From positions 1-12,458 of the forward strand of contig WLCU01000009.1 in assembly GCA_009705165.1 (NCBI GenBank): a stretch of 12,458 bases of DNA, written 5' to 3'. This stretch comes from Actinomycetota bacterium. Its GTDB lineage: Bacteria > Actinomycetota > Actinomycetes > Nanopelagicales > Nanopelagicaceae. Both the position numbers and the translations under genes were made by a program. The notes below the pieces were generated by a model. The model saw nothing but the letters and a program-made list of their open reading frames with translations. It searched no databases and was not told the origin of the DNA. Shown piece after piece: positions 6,540 through 12,458 of this stretch. Each line of letters starts with the position of its first letter. Position 1 is the first letter of the stretch.

Positions 6540-7004
6540 TTCCTTAACAACATCATCGACTAAATCTGAAAGTTCAGACCGCACAAAATCTCTTGTGGCA
6601 ACTTCGCCTAGGGAAATTCGAAGTGCGGCAATTTCTCGAGTGAGATATTCAGTATCTGCGATGCTGCGCTCGTTTTGTGCACGGTCTTCATTTAATTGAA
6701 TGCGGTCTCGGTCAGCCTGTCGGTTTTGGGCTAACAAAATCAAAGGAGCGGCATATGAAGCTTGCAATGACAAAATCAATGTTAAGAAAATAAATGGATA
6801 GTCATCAAAACGTAGATCACGTGGAGCAAGAGAATTCCAGCACACCCAGAAAGCCACAAAGAAAGTCATGTAAACAAGGAAACGTGCAGTTCCCAAGAAA
6901 CGAGCAAAACGTTCAGACAAACGACCAAAAGCTTCTGGATCATAGTTAGGGCGAAGTGAACGACGAGTTTCACGTGGTGTATCCAAACCAAAGTTACGTG
7001 CCAT
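6507..7004 (-). CDS. DUF1003 family membrane protein
   Basis: A 165-aa protein of uncharacterised function. It has an N-terminal basic region, ERFARFLGT (31-39), two membrane helices (about 42-59 and 70-92) joined by a short loop with FDDYPF, and a long charged helical, probably coiled-coil tail (95-160) starting QNRQADRDR, the family signature. Both ends should be cytoplasmic by the positive-inside rule. The ATG at 7004 begins 2 nt after the stop of the CBS/MgtE_N gene and has a perfect AAGGAGGT Shine-Dalgarno sequence encoded inside the last codons of that gene. The pair is conserved in M. tuberculosis (Rv1232c-Rv1231c, recalled), which suggests a joint role, possibly in magnesium or other cation handling. 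The 3' end overlaps mrp tail to tail. Confidence 0.88.
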   Translation of the reverse strand: MARNFGLDTPRETRRSLRPNYDPEAFGRLSERFARFLGTARFLVYMTFFVAFWVCWNSLAPRDLRFDDYPFIFLTLILSLQASYAAPLILLAQNRQADRDRIQLNEDRAQNERSIADTEYLTREIAALRISLGEVATRDFVRSELSDLVDDVVKELRSNPQADTK

Positions 7005-7006
7005 CT

Positions 7007-8278
7007 TTACACCTCCTTGTAATTAACTGGCGAATTCTCGCGGTGGTCATGACGCCAGTTGTCTGGCAATAAGTGATCAAGCACATCATCAACCGTAATT
7101 GCACCTAATAAACGTTCATTGGCATCAATTACGGGCAATGAAAGCATGTTGTAGCTTGCTAAATGTGAAGAAACCTCATGCAGAGATGCATCTGGCTTCA
7201 CGCCTCGCGAATCTGAATCAACAATTGAACCAAGCAAGGTTGAAGGTGGTTCGCGTAAAAGCCGTTGGTAATGCACGGTTCCAATGAATCGACCAGTAGG
7301 TGTTTCAAGTGGTTGGCGACAGATAAAAATCTGTGACGCAAGTGCAGGAGAAATCTCTTTTTGGCGAACTGCAGCCAATGCATCAGCAACAGAATAGTCA
7401 GCCGTCATTACGATCGGTTCGGTTGTCATCATTCCACCGGCTGAATAATCTTCGTAATTCATCAAACGCAGTACATCTTCTGCATCTTCTGGTTCCATTA
7501 ACTCAATTAATTCTTCAGCACGCTCTTGTCCAACTTCACGCAATAAGTCAGCAGCATCATCTGGATCCATTTCACCCAAAACATCTGCGGCACGTTCGCC
7601 TTCAAGTTCTGCCAAAAGAGATACACGATCTGTCTCATCCATTTCTTCAAGTACATCTGCAAGTCGTTCATCAGCAAGCGCACTTGCAACTTCGACTCTT
7701 CGCTTGGGGGCTAAATCTTGAAGCACTGCAGCTAAATCGGCCGCGCGTAAATTAGCAAGCGTAGACATTAAGTTGGCTACACCTTGATTTTGTTCGATGT
7801 GCGCAAATCCAGTTACTTCTTCCCAGCTCACAGTTGAAGTTGCACCTTTGCGTCGGATTCCACGGCCTTTGCGCATAATGTGAACTCGGTTAATTAACCA
7901 GTCACCTGTGCGATTTTGTTCCATGCCCATGTCTTCAACAACTACATGTTCATCACTTGCGATAAGAGTTATTGATCGATCTAACATTTCACCAAGAACC
8001 AGAACTTCACCTGGACGAGTTTCAAAACGGCGCATATTAAGAAGGCCAGTGATTACAACTGCGCCACTTTCGATGGATGTAACTCGCGTAATAGGAACGA
8101 AAACGCGGCGGCGTAATGGAACTTCAACAACTAATCCAAGGATGCGTGGTGGAAGGTTATTTGTGCGAAGGGTCGCGACAGCATCTCGCACCTTTCCTAC
8201 TGGATCACCATTTGGGTCAAAGACCGCAGTGCCTGCAAGACGGGCGAGAAATACTCGGTTTAGGAGATTGCCGCTCAT
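7007..8278 (-). CDS. Soluble MgtE_N/CBS-pair protein with N-terminal PRC-barrel domain
   Basis: The 423-aa protein looks like the cytosolic sensor half of the MgtE Mg2+ channel without its membrane pore. Order: PRC-barrel-like region (about 8-85), a second beta-rich segment (about 100-160), an MgtE_N helical superhelix of repeated acidic helices (about 170-275, with VLEEMDETDRV and VLGEMDPDDAADLL), then two CBS motifs (about 283-345 and 350-405). In MgtE these acidic domains bind Mg2+ and gate the pore; here no transmembrane segment is visible. I chose the ATG at 8278 (MSGNLLNRVF), 6 nt after TACCCT; an in-frame ATG at 8302 would add eight residues and overlap the divergent EamA gene start. 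The DUF1003 gene follows 2 nt downstream and may be its membrane partner (inference). Confidence 0.88.
   Translation of the reverse strand: MSGNLLNRVFLARLAGTAVFDPNGDPVGKVRDAVATLRTNNLPPRILGLVVEVPLRRRVFVPITRVTSIESGAVVITGLLNMRRFETRPGEVLVLGEMLDRSITLIASDEHVVVEDMGMEQNRTGDWLINRVHIMRKGRGIRRKGATSTVSWEEVTGFAHIEQNQGVANLMSTLANLRAADLAAVLQDLAPKRRVEVASALADERLADVLEEMDETDRVSLLAELEGERAADVLGEMDPDDAADLLREVGQERAEELIELMEPEDAEDVLRLMNYEDYSAGGMMTTEPIVMTADYSVADALAAVRQKEISPALASQIFICRQPLETPTGRFIGTVHYQRLLREPPSTLLGSIVDSDSRGVKPDASLHEVSSHLASYNMLSLPVIDANERLLGAITVDDVLDHLLPDNWRHDHRENSPVNYKEV
7011..7018 (-). promoter_or_regulatory. Shine-Dalgarno sequence of DUF1003 inside the CBS gene
   Basis: On the minus strand AAGGAGGT lies 6 nt before the DUF1003 ATG and is read as the Lys-Glu-Val codons that end the upstream protein. 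It is the best Shine-Dalgarno match in the window. Confidence 0.8.
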
Positions 8279-8284
8279 GGGTAA

Positions 8285-8290
8285 AGGGTA
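8285..8290 (-). promoter_or_regulatory. Putative -10 element of the CBS/MgtE_N-DUF1003 operon (leaderless)
   Basis: Minus-strand TACCCT is followed by 6 nt and the ATG at 8278. Its first two bases pair with the first two bases of the opposing EamA -10 candidate, within the palindrome GGTACC. Confidence 0.55.
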
Positions 8291-8294
8291 CCTT
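8289..8294 (+). promoter_or_regulatory. Putative -10 element of the EamA-PHP-MarC operon (leaderless)
   Basis: TACCTT is followed by 6 nt and the ATG at 8301. The hexamer physically overlaps the minus-strand -10 candidate of the CBS gene by 2 bp. Confidence 0.5.
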
Positions 8295-8300
8295 TGTCTC

Positions 8301-9224
8301 ATGAGTCACGGAGAACAATTGAAATCACAGAGCCATGCGCGTGATAGCCACACTGCGATTCCGGGCCGACCTGATCTGATTCGCTTAGGAATCGGAATTA
8401 TGGGTATCGGAACTTCCGGCCCGCTTATTGCAATGAGTGCGATGCCGATCCCAACGCTTATTTTTTGGCGAAATCTTGGAGGCTCACTGCTCACTCTGCC
8501 ATTTGCCCTTAAACATCCACGGCATCGCGAAGGTATTAAGTGGGCAGTCATTGCTGGTTTTGTATTAGCTATTCACTTTGTAGGTTTTTTCTTGGCAATG
8601 CGTTGGACAAGTGTTGCTGCAGGTACAGCATTAGTGGCCTTGCAACCAATTTTTGCTGCAATCTTTGTAAAGCTAAGCGGTGGTCATATTCCCTCTAAAG
8701 CTTGGCTTGGAATGATTGTTAGTTTTACAGGCGTTTTATTAATTTCAGGAATCGATTTACATATTTCACTTCGCTCCTTTTTCGGAGATCTTGCTGCATT
8801 GATTTCCGCAGCACTTGCCGCGCTGTACATGATGGCTGGATCAAAGGCGCAACGAACTGTCGAGACCACGGTGTACACAACTATCTGCTATTTCATTTGT
8901 GCAATTACTGCCCTTCCAATGGCTTTAGTGATGGGATTTCCTGTTTTACATTTCAGTGCCAAAGAATGGTGGATTTTACTGGGACTAATTTTCGGAGCAC
9001 AGATTCTTGGCCACTCAATGTTTAATGCAGCACTTAAGCGCGTTTCGCCTGCAATTGTTTCGCTCATTATTTTCTTTGAAGTTCCCGTGAGTTCAATTCT
9101 TGCAATCTGGTGGTTGGGGCAAACACCGCCACTTGGAATCTTGCCCGGAATTGCTTTGATTCTAATTGGCTGTGTTTTGGTTGTTACTCGCTCTAGAAAT
9201 TCTCAAACGGAGTTGGCGCCATGA
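8301..9224 (+). CDS. EamA-family (drug/metabolite transporter superfamily) permease
   Basis: A 307-aa integral membrane protein with a hydrophilic N-terminus of about 27 residues and about ten membrane helices arranged as two EamA repeats (roughly 28-139 and 150-296). Repeat 1 contains PTLIFWRN (51-58) and LVALQPIFAAIF (111-122); repeat 2 contains the parallel AIVSLIIFFEVPVSSILA near 261-278. Such proteins export amino acids, purines, drugs or other small metabolites; the substrate cannot be read here. The start follows TACCTT by 6 nt; a frame open upstream to 7908 lies entirely over the CBS gene and is rejected. The stop overlaps the PHP gene start (ATGA), so this is the first gene of a three-gene operon. 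Confidence 0.88.
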   Translation: MSHGEQLKSQSHARDSHTAIPGRPDLIRLGIGIMGIGTSGPLIAMSAMPIPTLIFWRNLGGSLLTLPFALKHPRHREGIKWAVIAGFVLAIHFVGFFLAMRWTSVAAGTALVALQPIFAAIFVKLSGGHIPSKAWLGMIVSFTGVLLISGIDLHISLRSFFGDLAALISAALAALYMMAGSKAQRTVETTVYTTICYFICAITALPMALVMGFPVLHFSAKEWWILLGLIFGAQILGHSMFNAALKRVSPAIVSLIIFFEVPVSSILAIWWLGQTPPLGILPGIALILIGCVLVVTRSRNSQTELAP

Positions 9225-10066
9225 TCGATTTACATACACATACTAATAAGAGCGATGGAACCGATAGTCCGCGCGAATTAGTAAATAAAGCGATTGCTAT
9301 GGGTTTAACTGTTTTAGGTATAAGTGATCACGATACGACTGCAGGTTGGGAAGAAGCAGCGCAAACTTTGCGCGGCGGGCTTCACCTTGTTCTCGGTAGT
9401 GAAATTTCCTGCCTCACCCATGACGGAATCAGCGTGCATATGTTGGGCCTTCTCTTTGATCAAGAACATCAGCAGATGCAAATAATGCTTGAGGAAACCC
9501 GCGATGGCCGATTGCCCCGCATGCGCAAAATGATTGAAAAAATGCGCGCGGCAGGAATTGATATTTCAATGCAAGATGTTGAAGCTGCGCGGCCCGAAGG
9601 TGCAACTTTAGGAAGGCCCCATCTAGCTGATGCATTAGTAAACAAAGGCGTTATTTCATCGAGAGATCAAGCTTTCCAAGGAATGCTCAACAATGATTCA
9701 GAGTTTTACGTTTCGCATGCTGCACCAACTCCGGCCGAAGCCATTGCAATGATTCGAAGTGCAGGGGGAGTGGCGGTTATTGCACATCCATTTGCATCTT
9801 TGCGTGGTCAAATTCTGCAAGCAAGTGATTTTCAAGAGTTAATTGATGCGGGCCTAAATGGAATTGAAGTCGATCACCGCGATCACAATCCCGATGAAAG
9901 GCAGATGCTACGCAAATTAGCACGCGATCTTGATTTAGTAGTAACTGGCTCCAGCGACTATCACGGTACAGGTAAACTCAATGCCTTGGCAGAGTTTCAA
10001 ACGAGCCCCGCAGAATGGGAAAAACTGGAATCTCAAGCGGATAAGCGAAGGGTAGTTAAGAAATGA
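9221..10066 (+). CDS. PHP-domain metal-dependent phosphoesterase (YciV/RNase AM-like)
   Basis: A 281-aa cytosolic PHP protein with the four metal-binding motifs: DLHTHTNKSDG (H5, H7, D12), SDHDT (D36, H37), E61 followed by H73 in SVHMLG, GRPHLA (H134), IAHPF (H189) and SDYHG (D246, H248). An inserted helical segment (about 85-165) is typical of the group that includes E. coli YciV (RNase AM), which acts on 3',5'-nucleoside bisphosphates and trims short RNA 5' ends. That activity is a family-based suggestion, not shown here. No polymerase or histidinol-phosphatase-specific parts are present. The ATG overlaps the EamA stop and the TGA overlaps the MarC start, both as ATGA. Confidence 0.9.
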   Translation: MIDLHTHTNKSDGTDSPRELVNKAIAMGLTVLGISDHDTTAGWEEAAQTLRGGLHLVLGSEISCLTHDGISVHMLGLLFDQEHQQMQIMLEETRDGRLPRMRKMIEKMRAAGIDISMQDVEAARPEGATLGRPHLADALVNKGVISSRDQAFQGMLNNDSEFYVSHAAPTPAEAIAMIRSAGGVAVIAHPFASLRGQILQASDFQELIDAGLNGIEVDHRDHNPDERQMLRKLARDLDLVVTGSSDYHGTGKLNALAEFQTSPAEWEKLESQADKRRVVKK

Positions 10067-10674
10067 AAGTCAGCGCTTTAACATTTGCAGTACAGAGTTT
10101 TGTAACTTTATTTGTGATCATGGATCCTCCTGGTGCAACTCCAATTTTCCTTGCACTGGTTGCGGATAAAAGCCCTAAAGAGCGTCGAGTTCTTGCAGTT
10201 AAAGCTGCAGGAGTCTCTTTATTAGTTATAACCATTTTTGCATTATTTGGCCGTTTTATTCTGGATTACCTCAATGTTTCAATCGCAGCAATGCAAGCTG
10301 CAGGTGCCTTATTGCTACTTTTAATCTCACTCGACTTATTAACCGGCGGTAAAGGTAGTGGCCGTTCAGAAAGCGATGATGGCAACATCGCACTTGTGCC
10401 ATTGGGAACTCCACTGCTTGCAGGCCCTGGAGCAATTGTTGCAACAATGATTTTCGTACAGCAAGCCGATAGCGCTTCAATGGTGGCGGGTTTAATTGGT
10501 GCGGTCATAGCAGTGCACTTAGCTATTGCGGCTGCGCTCATGGCTTCAACCACAATCATGAAGGTTATTAAGGAAGCTGGCGTGACTTTAGTTGCACGAA
10601 TTGCGGGTTTACTTCTTGCAGCTATTGCAGTTCAGATGCTTGTTAACGCAATCAAAATATTTGTTGCTAGTTAA
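10063..10674 (+). CDS. MarC-family integral membrane protein
   Basis: A 203-aa protein with about six membrane helices and the family pattern: FVTLFVIMDPPGATPIFLAL (13-32), which carries the conserved D-P-x-G, and the repeat-like VPLGTPLLAGPGAIVATMIF (112-131), both typical of MarC/YhgN proteins. The helix pairs around these segments suggest an internal duplication. Function is unresolved: MarC of E. coli was once linked to multiple antibiotic resistance but this was not upheld, so no resistance role should be inferred. Translation probably couples to the PHP gene through the ATGA overlap. Its TAA overlaps the stop of the convergent helicase. Confidence 0.9.
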   Translation: MKVSALTFAVQSFVTLFVIMDPPGATPIFLALVADKSPKERRVLAVKAAGVSLLVITIFALFGRFILDYLNVSIAAMQAAGALLLLLISLDLLTGGKGSGRSESDDGNIALVPLGTPLLAGPGAIVATMIFVQQADSASMVAGLIGAVIAVHLAIAAALMASTTIMKVIKEAGVTLVARIAGLLLAAIAVQMLVNAIKIFVAS

Positions 10675-11993
10675 TTATCTTTGAACTTCTTAGTTCGAGT
10701 TCGAGTGCGTTCGGTCTTAACTTTCGCTGGTGCTTCGGCCTTTTGTGCGGCAGGCTTTTGAGCAGCTGGCTTTGATTTGGTGACGCGACCAGTGGATCCG
10801 ACGGGGATATCTAAAACTTCATAGAGATGTGGAGATGAAGAATATGTTTCTTCTGGCTCTGCAAGGCCCAAATCAAGAACTTGGTTAATCATTTTCCAGC
10901 GTGCAAGTTCATCCCAGTCAACAAAAGTTACGGCAATTCCATGTGCACCTGCTCGTGCAGTTCTGCCAATTCTGTGCACGTAAGTTTTTTCATCTTCTGG
11001 GCATTGGTAGTTAATAACGTGGGTAATGCCATCGATATCAATTCCGCGTGCTGCAACATCGGTTGCAACGAGCACGTCAGATTTTCCAGCTTTAAAATCT
11101 CCGAGCGCTTTTTCACGAGCGCTTTGGCCTAAATCACCATGGATTGGTGCAGCTTTAAATCCACGTTCGATGAGATCTTCAGCGGTTTTTTGGCATGTGC
11201 GTTTTGTGCGACAGAAAACCATAGTTGGACCGCGGCCATCGGCTTGCAAGATTCTTGCAAGCATTTCAATTTTATCCATGGCATGCGCGCGAAGTACATG
11301 CTGCTTAATTCGAGTTACTACTGCGCCTTCATCTTCTGAATCCTGTGTTCGAATATGAATTGGTTGATTCATAAATCGTCGGGCCAGAGCAATAATGTCG
11401 CCAGGCATTGTGGCTGAGAACAACATTGTCTGCATGCGGTTTGGAGTGTTTGCCAAGATCTTTTCTACATCGGGAAGGAAACCAAGATCGAGCATCTCGT
11501 CAGCTTCATCTAGAACAAGGCGTGAAACCTGCTTTAAACGAAGTTGTCCCTGGCGTGAAAGATCGAGCAATCTTCCAGGTGTACCAACAACAATTTCAAT
11601 ACCAGCTTGCAGCGCTTCAATCTGAGGCTCAAATGCTCGTCCGCCGTATACGGCTAATGTGCGAATCCCACGGTTGCTTGCTAACTCTTCAATGTCTTTT
11701 GTGACTTGTGTACATAGTTCGCGAGTTGGAACAACGATTAAAACTTGCGGCATTCCTTTGTGTTCAAAATCCTGCCACTCAGAATCATTCGGTGCAATAA
11801 CTCTTTCAATAACAGGTACTCCAAAAGCTAGAGTCTTACCTGTACCTGTCTTTGCTTGACCAATTACGTCGCCATCACTGAGGGCGATGGGTAATACCAT
11901 CTCTTGAATAGCAAAGGGCGCAATAAATCCATGCGCATGAAGTGCTTCGATAGTTTCGGGGCGAAGTGGAAGTTCTGCAAAAGTTTTCGACAC
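10671..11993 (-). CDS. rhlE: DEAD-box ATP-dependent RNA helicase (RhlE-like)
   Basis: A 440-aa RNA helicase likely acting in ribosome assembly, cold adaptation or RNA decay. The motif set is complete: Q motif around FIAPFAIQ (23-30), I AKTGTGKT (47-54), Ia PTREL (89-93), Ib TPGR (138-141), II DEAD (162-165), III SAT (193-195), IV VFCRTKR (259-265), V VATDVAARGID (309-319), VI HRIGRTARAG (340-349). The tail after about 405 is basic and low-complexity (PAAQKPAAQKAEAPAK, then alternating Arg/Thr), a likely RNA-binding extension. The start is GTG at 11993, giving the family N-terminus MSKTFAELPL; no Shine-Dalgarno sequence precedes it and a 12-codon upstream ORF ends 1 nt before, so translation may depend on it. 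In M. tuberculosis rhlE (Rv3211) also lies near a TetR gene (Rv3208). Confidence 0.93.
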   Translation of the reverse strand: MSKTFAELPLRPETIEALHAHGFIAPFAIQEMVLPIALSDGDVIGQAKTGTGKTLAFGVPVIERVIAPNDSEWQDFEHKGMPQVLIVVPTRELCTQVTKDIEELASNRGIRTLAVYGGRAFEPQIEALQAGIEIVVGTPGRLLDLSRQGQLRLKQVSRLVLDEADEMLDLGFLPDVEKILANTPNRMQTMLFSATMPGDIIALARRFMNQPIHIRTQDSEDEGAVVTRIKQHVLRAHAMDKIEMLARILQADGRGPTMVFCRTKRTCQKTAEDLIERGFKAAPIHGDLGQSAREKALGDFKAGKSDVLVATDVAARGIDIDGITHVINYQCPEDEKTYVHRIGRTARAGAHGIAVTFVDWDELARWKMINQVLDLGLAEPEETYSSSPHLYEVLDIPVGSTGRVTKSKPAAQKPAAQKAEAPAKVKTERTRTRTKKFKDN

Positions 11994-11994
11994 G

Positions 11995-12033
11995 TTAAAT
12001 GGCGCCAGAAATTATGCGATTAACAATGTTCAT
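11995..12033 (-). CDS. Putative 12-aa leaderless upstream ORF of the DEAD-box helicase
   Basis: On the minus strand an ATG at 12033 opens MNIVNRIISGAI and stops with TAA at 11997-11995, one nucleotide before the helicase GTG and in a different frame. The ATG stands exactly 7 nt after a TAGGAT hexamer, the same leaderless geometry seen for known genes in the window. It fills most of the 59-bp gap between TetR and the helicase. It may couple ribosomes to the GTG or serve as an attenuating leader. The peptide is not enriched for any one amino acid. Translation is not proven. Confidence 0.45.
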   Translation of the reverse strand: MNIVNRIISGAI

Positions 12034-12040
12034 AGAGGTA

Positions 12041-12046
12041 ATCCTA
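12041..12046 (-). promoter_or_regulatory. Putative -10 element of the helicase transcription unit
   Basis: Minus-strand TAGGAT is followed by 7 nt and the ATG of the 12-aa upstream ORF. It lies just after the TetR stop codon. A second candidate, TAATTT, occurs about 15 nt before the helicase GTG and would give a short untranslated leader. Confidence 0.45.
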
Positions 12047-12052
12047 TCGGAG

Positions 12053-12458
12053 TTAATTACGGGGGAATCCCGAAATACCTCGCCACATGAGGTTGTTTAC
12101 CAATTCAACAGCCTGTTCACGAGTTAATGTGCTGTCACGATCGAGCCAATGTCTTGCAGTTACCTGGGCATAACCAATCATTCCGACTCCTAAAAGCATT
12201 GATGCCTCTTTTGGAAGTCCAGTGTCGATAGAAATAACAGCACTTGCTGCAGCTGCACAGTCGTAAGTCATGCGATTTAAGCGTTCACGAACAGAAGGTT
12301 CGACACTCATATCGCTTTCAAAAAGTAATCTAAATGCTTCACCTTCTTTTTCGATAAAAGCAAAATACGCATCAACTGTTGCGTGAACGCGGTTTGCATT
12401 ATCTGGAGTCGAAGCAATTGCTTTCTGAATTTCAAAAACCAATGAATCAATGTGTAAA
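12053..12458 (-). CDS. TetR-family transcriptional regulator (partial, C-terminal part)
   Basis: About 134 residues of the C-terminal ligand-binding/dimerisation domain are visible; the N-terminal helix-turn-helix lies beyond the right edge, where the frame stays open (LHIDSLVFEIQKAIAS). The segments YFAFIEKEGEAFRLLFES, AAASAVIS, LLGVGMIGYAQVTARHWLDR and AVELVNNLMWRGISGF match the helical C-terminal domain of actinobacterial TetR regulators of the Rv3208 type, a gene that in M. tuberculosis lies near rhlE (Rv3211). The assignment rests on this domain and context only, since the DNA-binding part is not in view. The stop lies 19 bp from the next upstream-ORF start on the same strand. The ligand and targets are unknown; in M. 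tuberculosis this regulator type has been linked to lipid-related control, which I recall only weakly. Confidence 0.75.
   Translation of the reverse strand, partial: LHIDSLVFEIQKAIASTPDNANRVHATVDAYFAFIEKEGEAFRLLFESDMSVEPSVRERLNRMTYDCAAAASAVISIDTGLPKEASMLLGVGMIGYAQVTARHWLDRDSTLTREQAVELVNNLMWRGISGFPRN

Noticed and set aside
7333..7755. 140-codon open frame on the plus strand inside the CBS/MgtE_N gene
   Set aside because: It is antisense to a well-supported gene, rich in His, Leu and Gln, and matches no family; it is a shadow of the codon bias of the minus-strand gene.
7908..8300. Upstream extension of the EamA frame
   Set aside because: The extension is Arg/Thr-rich, lies wholly antisense to the CBS gene and lacks transporter features; the ATG at 8301 has a promoter-like hexamer at the right distance.
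8279..8302. Alternative ATG at 8302 for the CBS/MgtE_N protein
   Set aside because: It would add MRQRYPLP, overlap the EamA start codon and place the start upstream of the best -10 candidate; the start at 8278 fits better, though this is not proven.
10063..10674. MarC as an antibiotic-resistance determinant
   Set aside because: The name is historical; the family's link to multiple antibiotic resistance was not upheld and nothing here supports it.
11026..11358. 110-codon plus-strand open frame, and several others, inside the helicase gene
   Set aside because: They are antisense to a helicase with all motifs intact and show no recognisable domain.
1..12458. Mobile element, CRISPR, prophage or defence island
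   Set aside because: No transposase, integrase, spaced repeats, phage genes or nuclease/toxin pairs are seen; composition and gene order look like conserved actinobacterial core.

Overview
The window reads as core chromosome of a small-genome, AT-leaning actinobacterium. The gene families point to Actinobacteria: DUF3117, the actinobacterial type of DapD, an HtrA-TatB pair, a soluble PRC/MgtE_N/CBS protein next to a DUF1003 protein, and RhlE next to a TetR regulator. Gene content and order partly match what I recall of the Mycobacterium tuberculosis Rv1201c-Rv1232c interval (dapD, LOG, DUF3117, O-methyltransferase, htrA, tatB, mrp, DUF1003, CBS/MgtE_N). AT-rich third codon positions, almost no intergenic DNA and many overlapping start/stop codons suggest a streamlined freshwater lineage such as acI/Nanopelagicales. 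That placement is inference.

Layout. Positions 1-319 (minus) hold the N-terminal part of dapD, divergent across 30 bp from a plus-strand pair, LOG (350-880) and SRPBCC (880-1305). A 63-aa stand-alone sigma-region-4-like protein (1354-1545) and a 59-aa DUF3117 protein (1633-1812) follow. Then come leucyl aminopeptidase (1841-3328), an O-methyltransferase (3328-3954) and membrane-anchored HtrA protease (3967-5088). TatB (5116-5421) and the Fe-S carrier ATPase Mrp (5418-6539) form an overlapping pair. Mrp converges on the minus-strand pair CBS/MgtE_N protein (8278-7007) and DUF1003 (7004-6507). The CBS gene is divergent across 22 bp from a plus-strand operon of EamA transporter (8301-9224), PHP phosphoesterase (9221-10066) and MarC-family membrane protein (10063-10674), joined by ATGA overlaps. 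MarC converges on the minus-strand DEAD-box helicase (11993-10671), which is preceded by a 12-codon upstream ORF. A partial TetR regulator (minus) runs off the right edge. No intergenic stretch reaches 100 bp.

Expression. Seven genes and the upstream ORF have a TANNNT hexamer ending exactly 6 or 7 nt before the ATG, the spacing expected if the A of ATG is the transcription start. DUF3117 and DUF1003 instead have clear Shine-Dalgarno sequences. Genes inside operons start by TAATG or ATGA overlap with the gene before. I see no tRNA, rRNA, CRISPR, insertion sequence, phage gene or defence system. The most noteworthy signals are the leaderless promoter pattern, two divergent promoter pairs packed so tightly that both probably cannot fire at once, the leaderless upstream ORF before the helicase, the absence of sigE/rseA before htrA, and the orphan sigma-region-4 protein.
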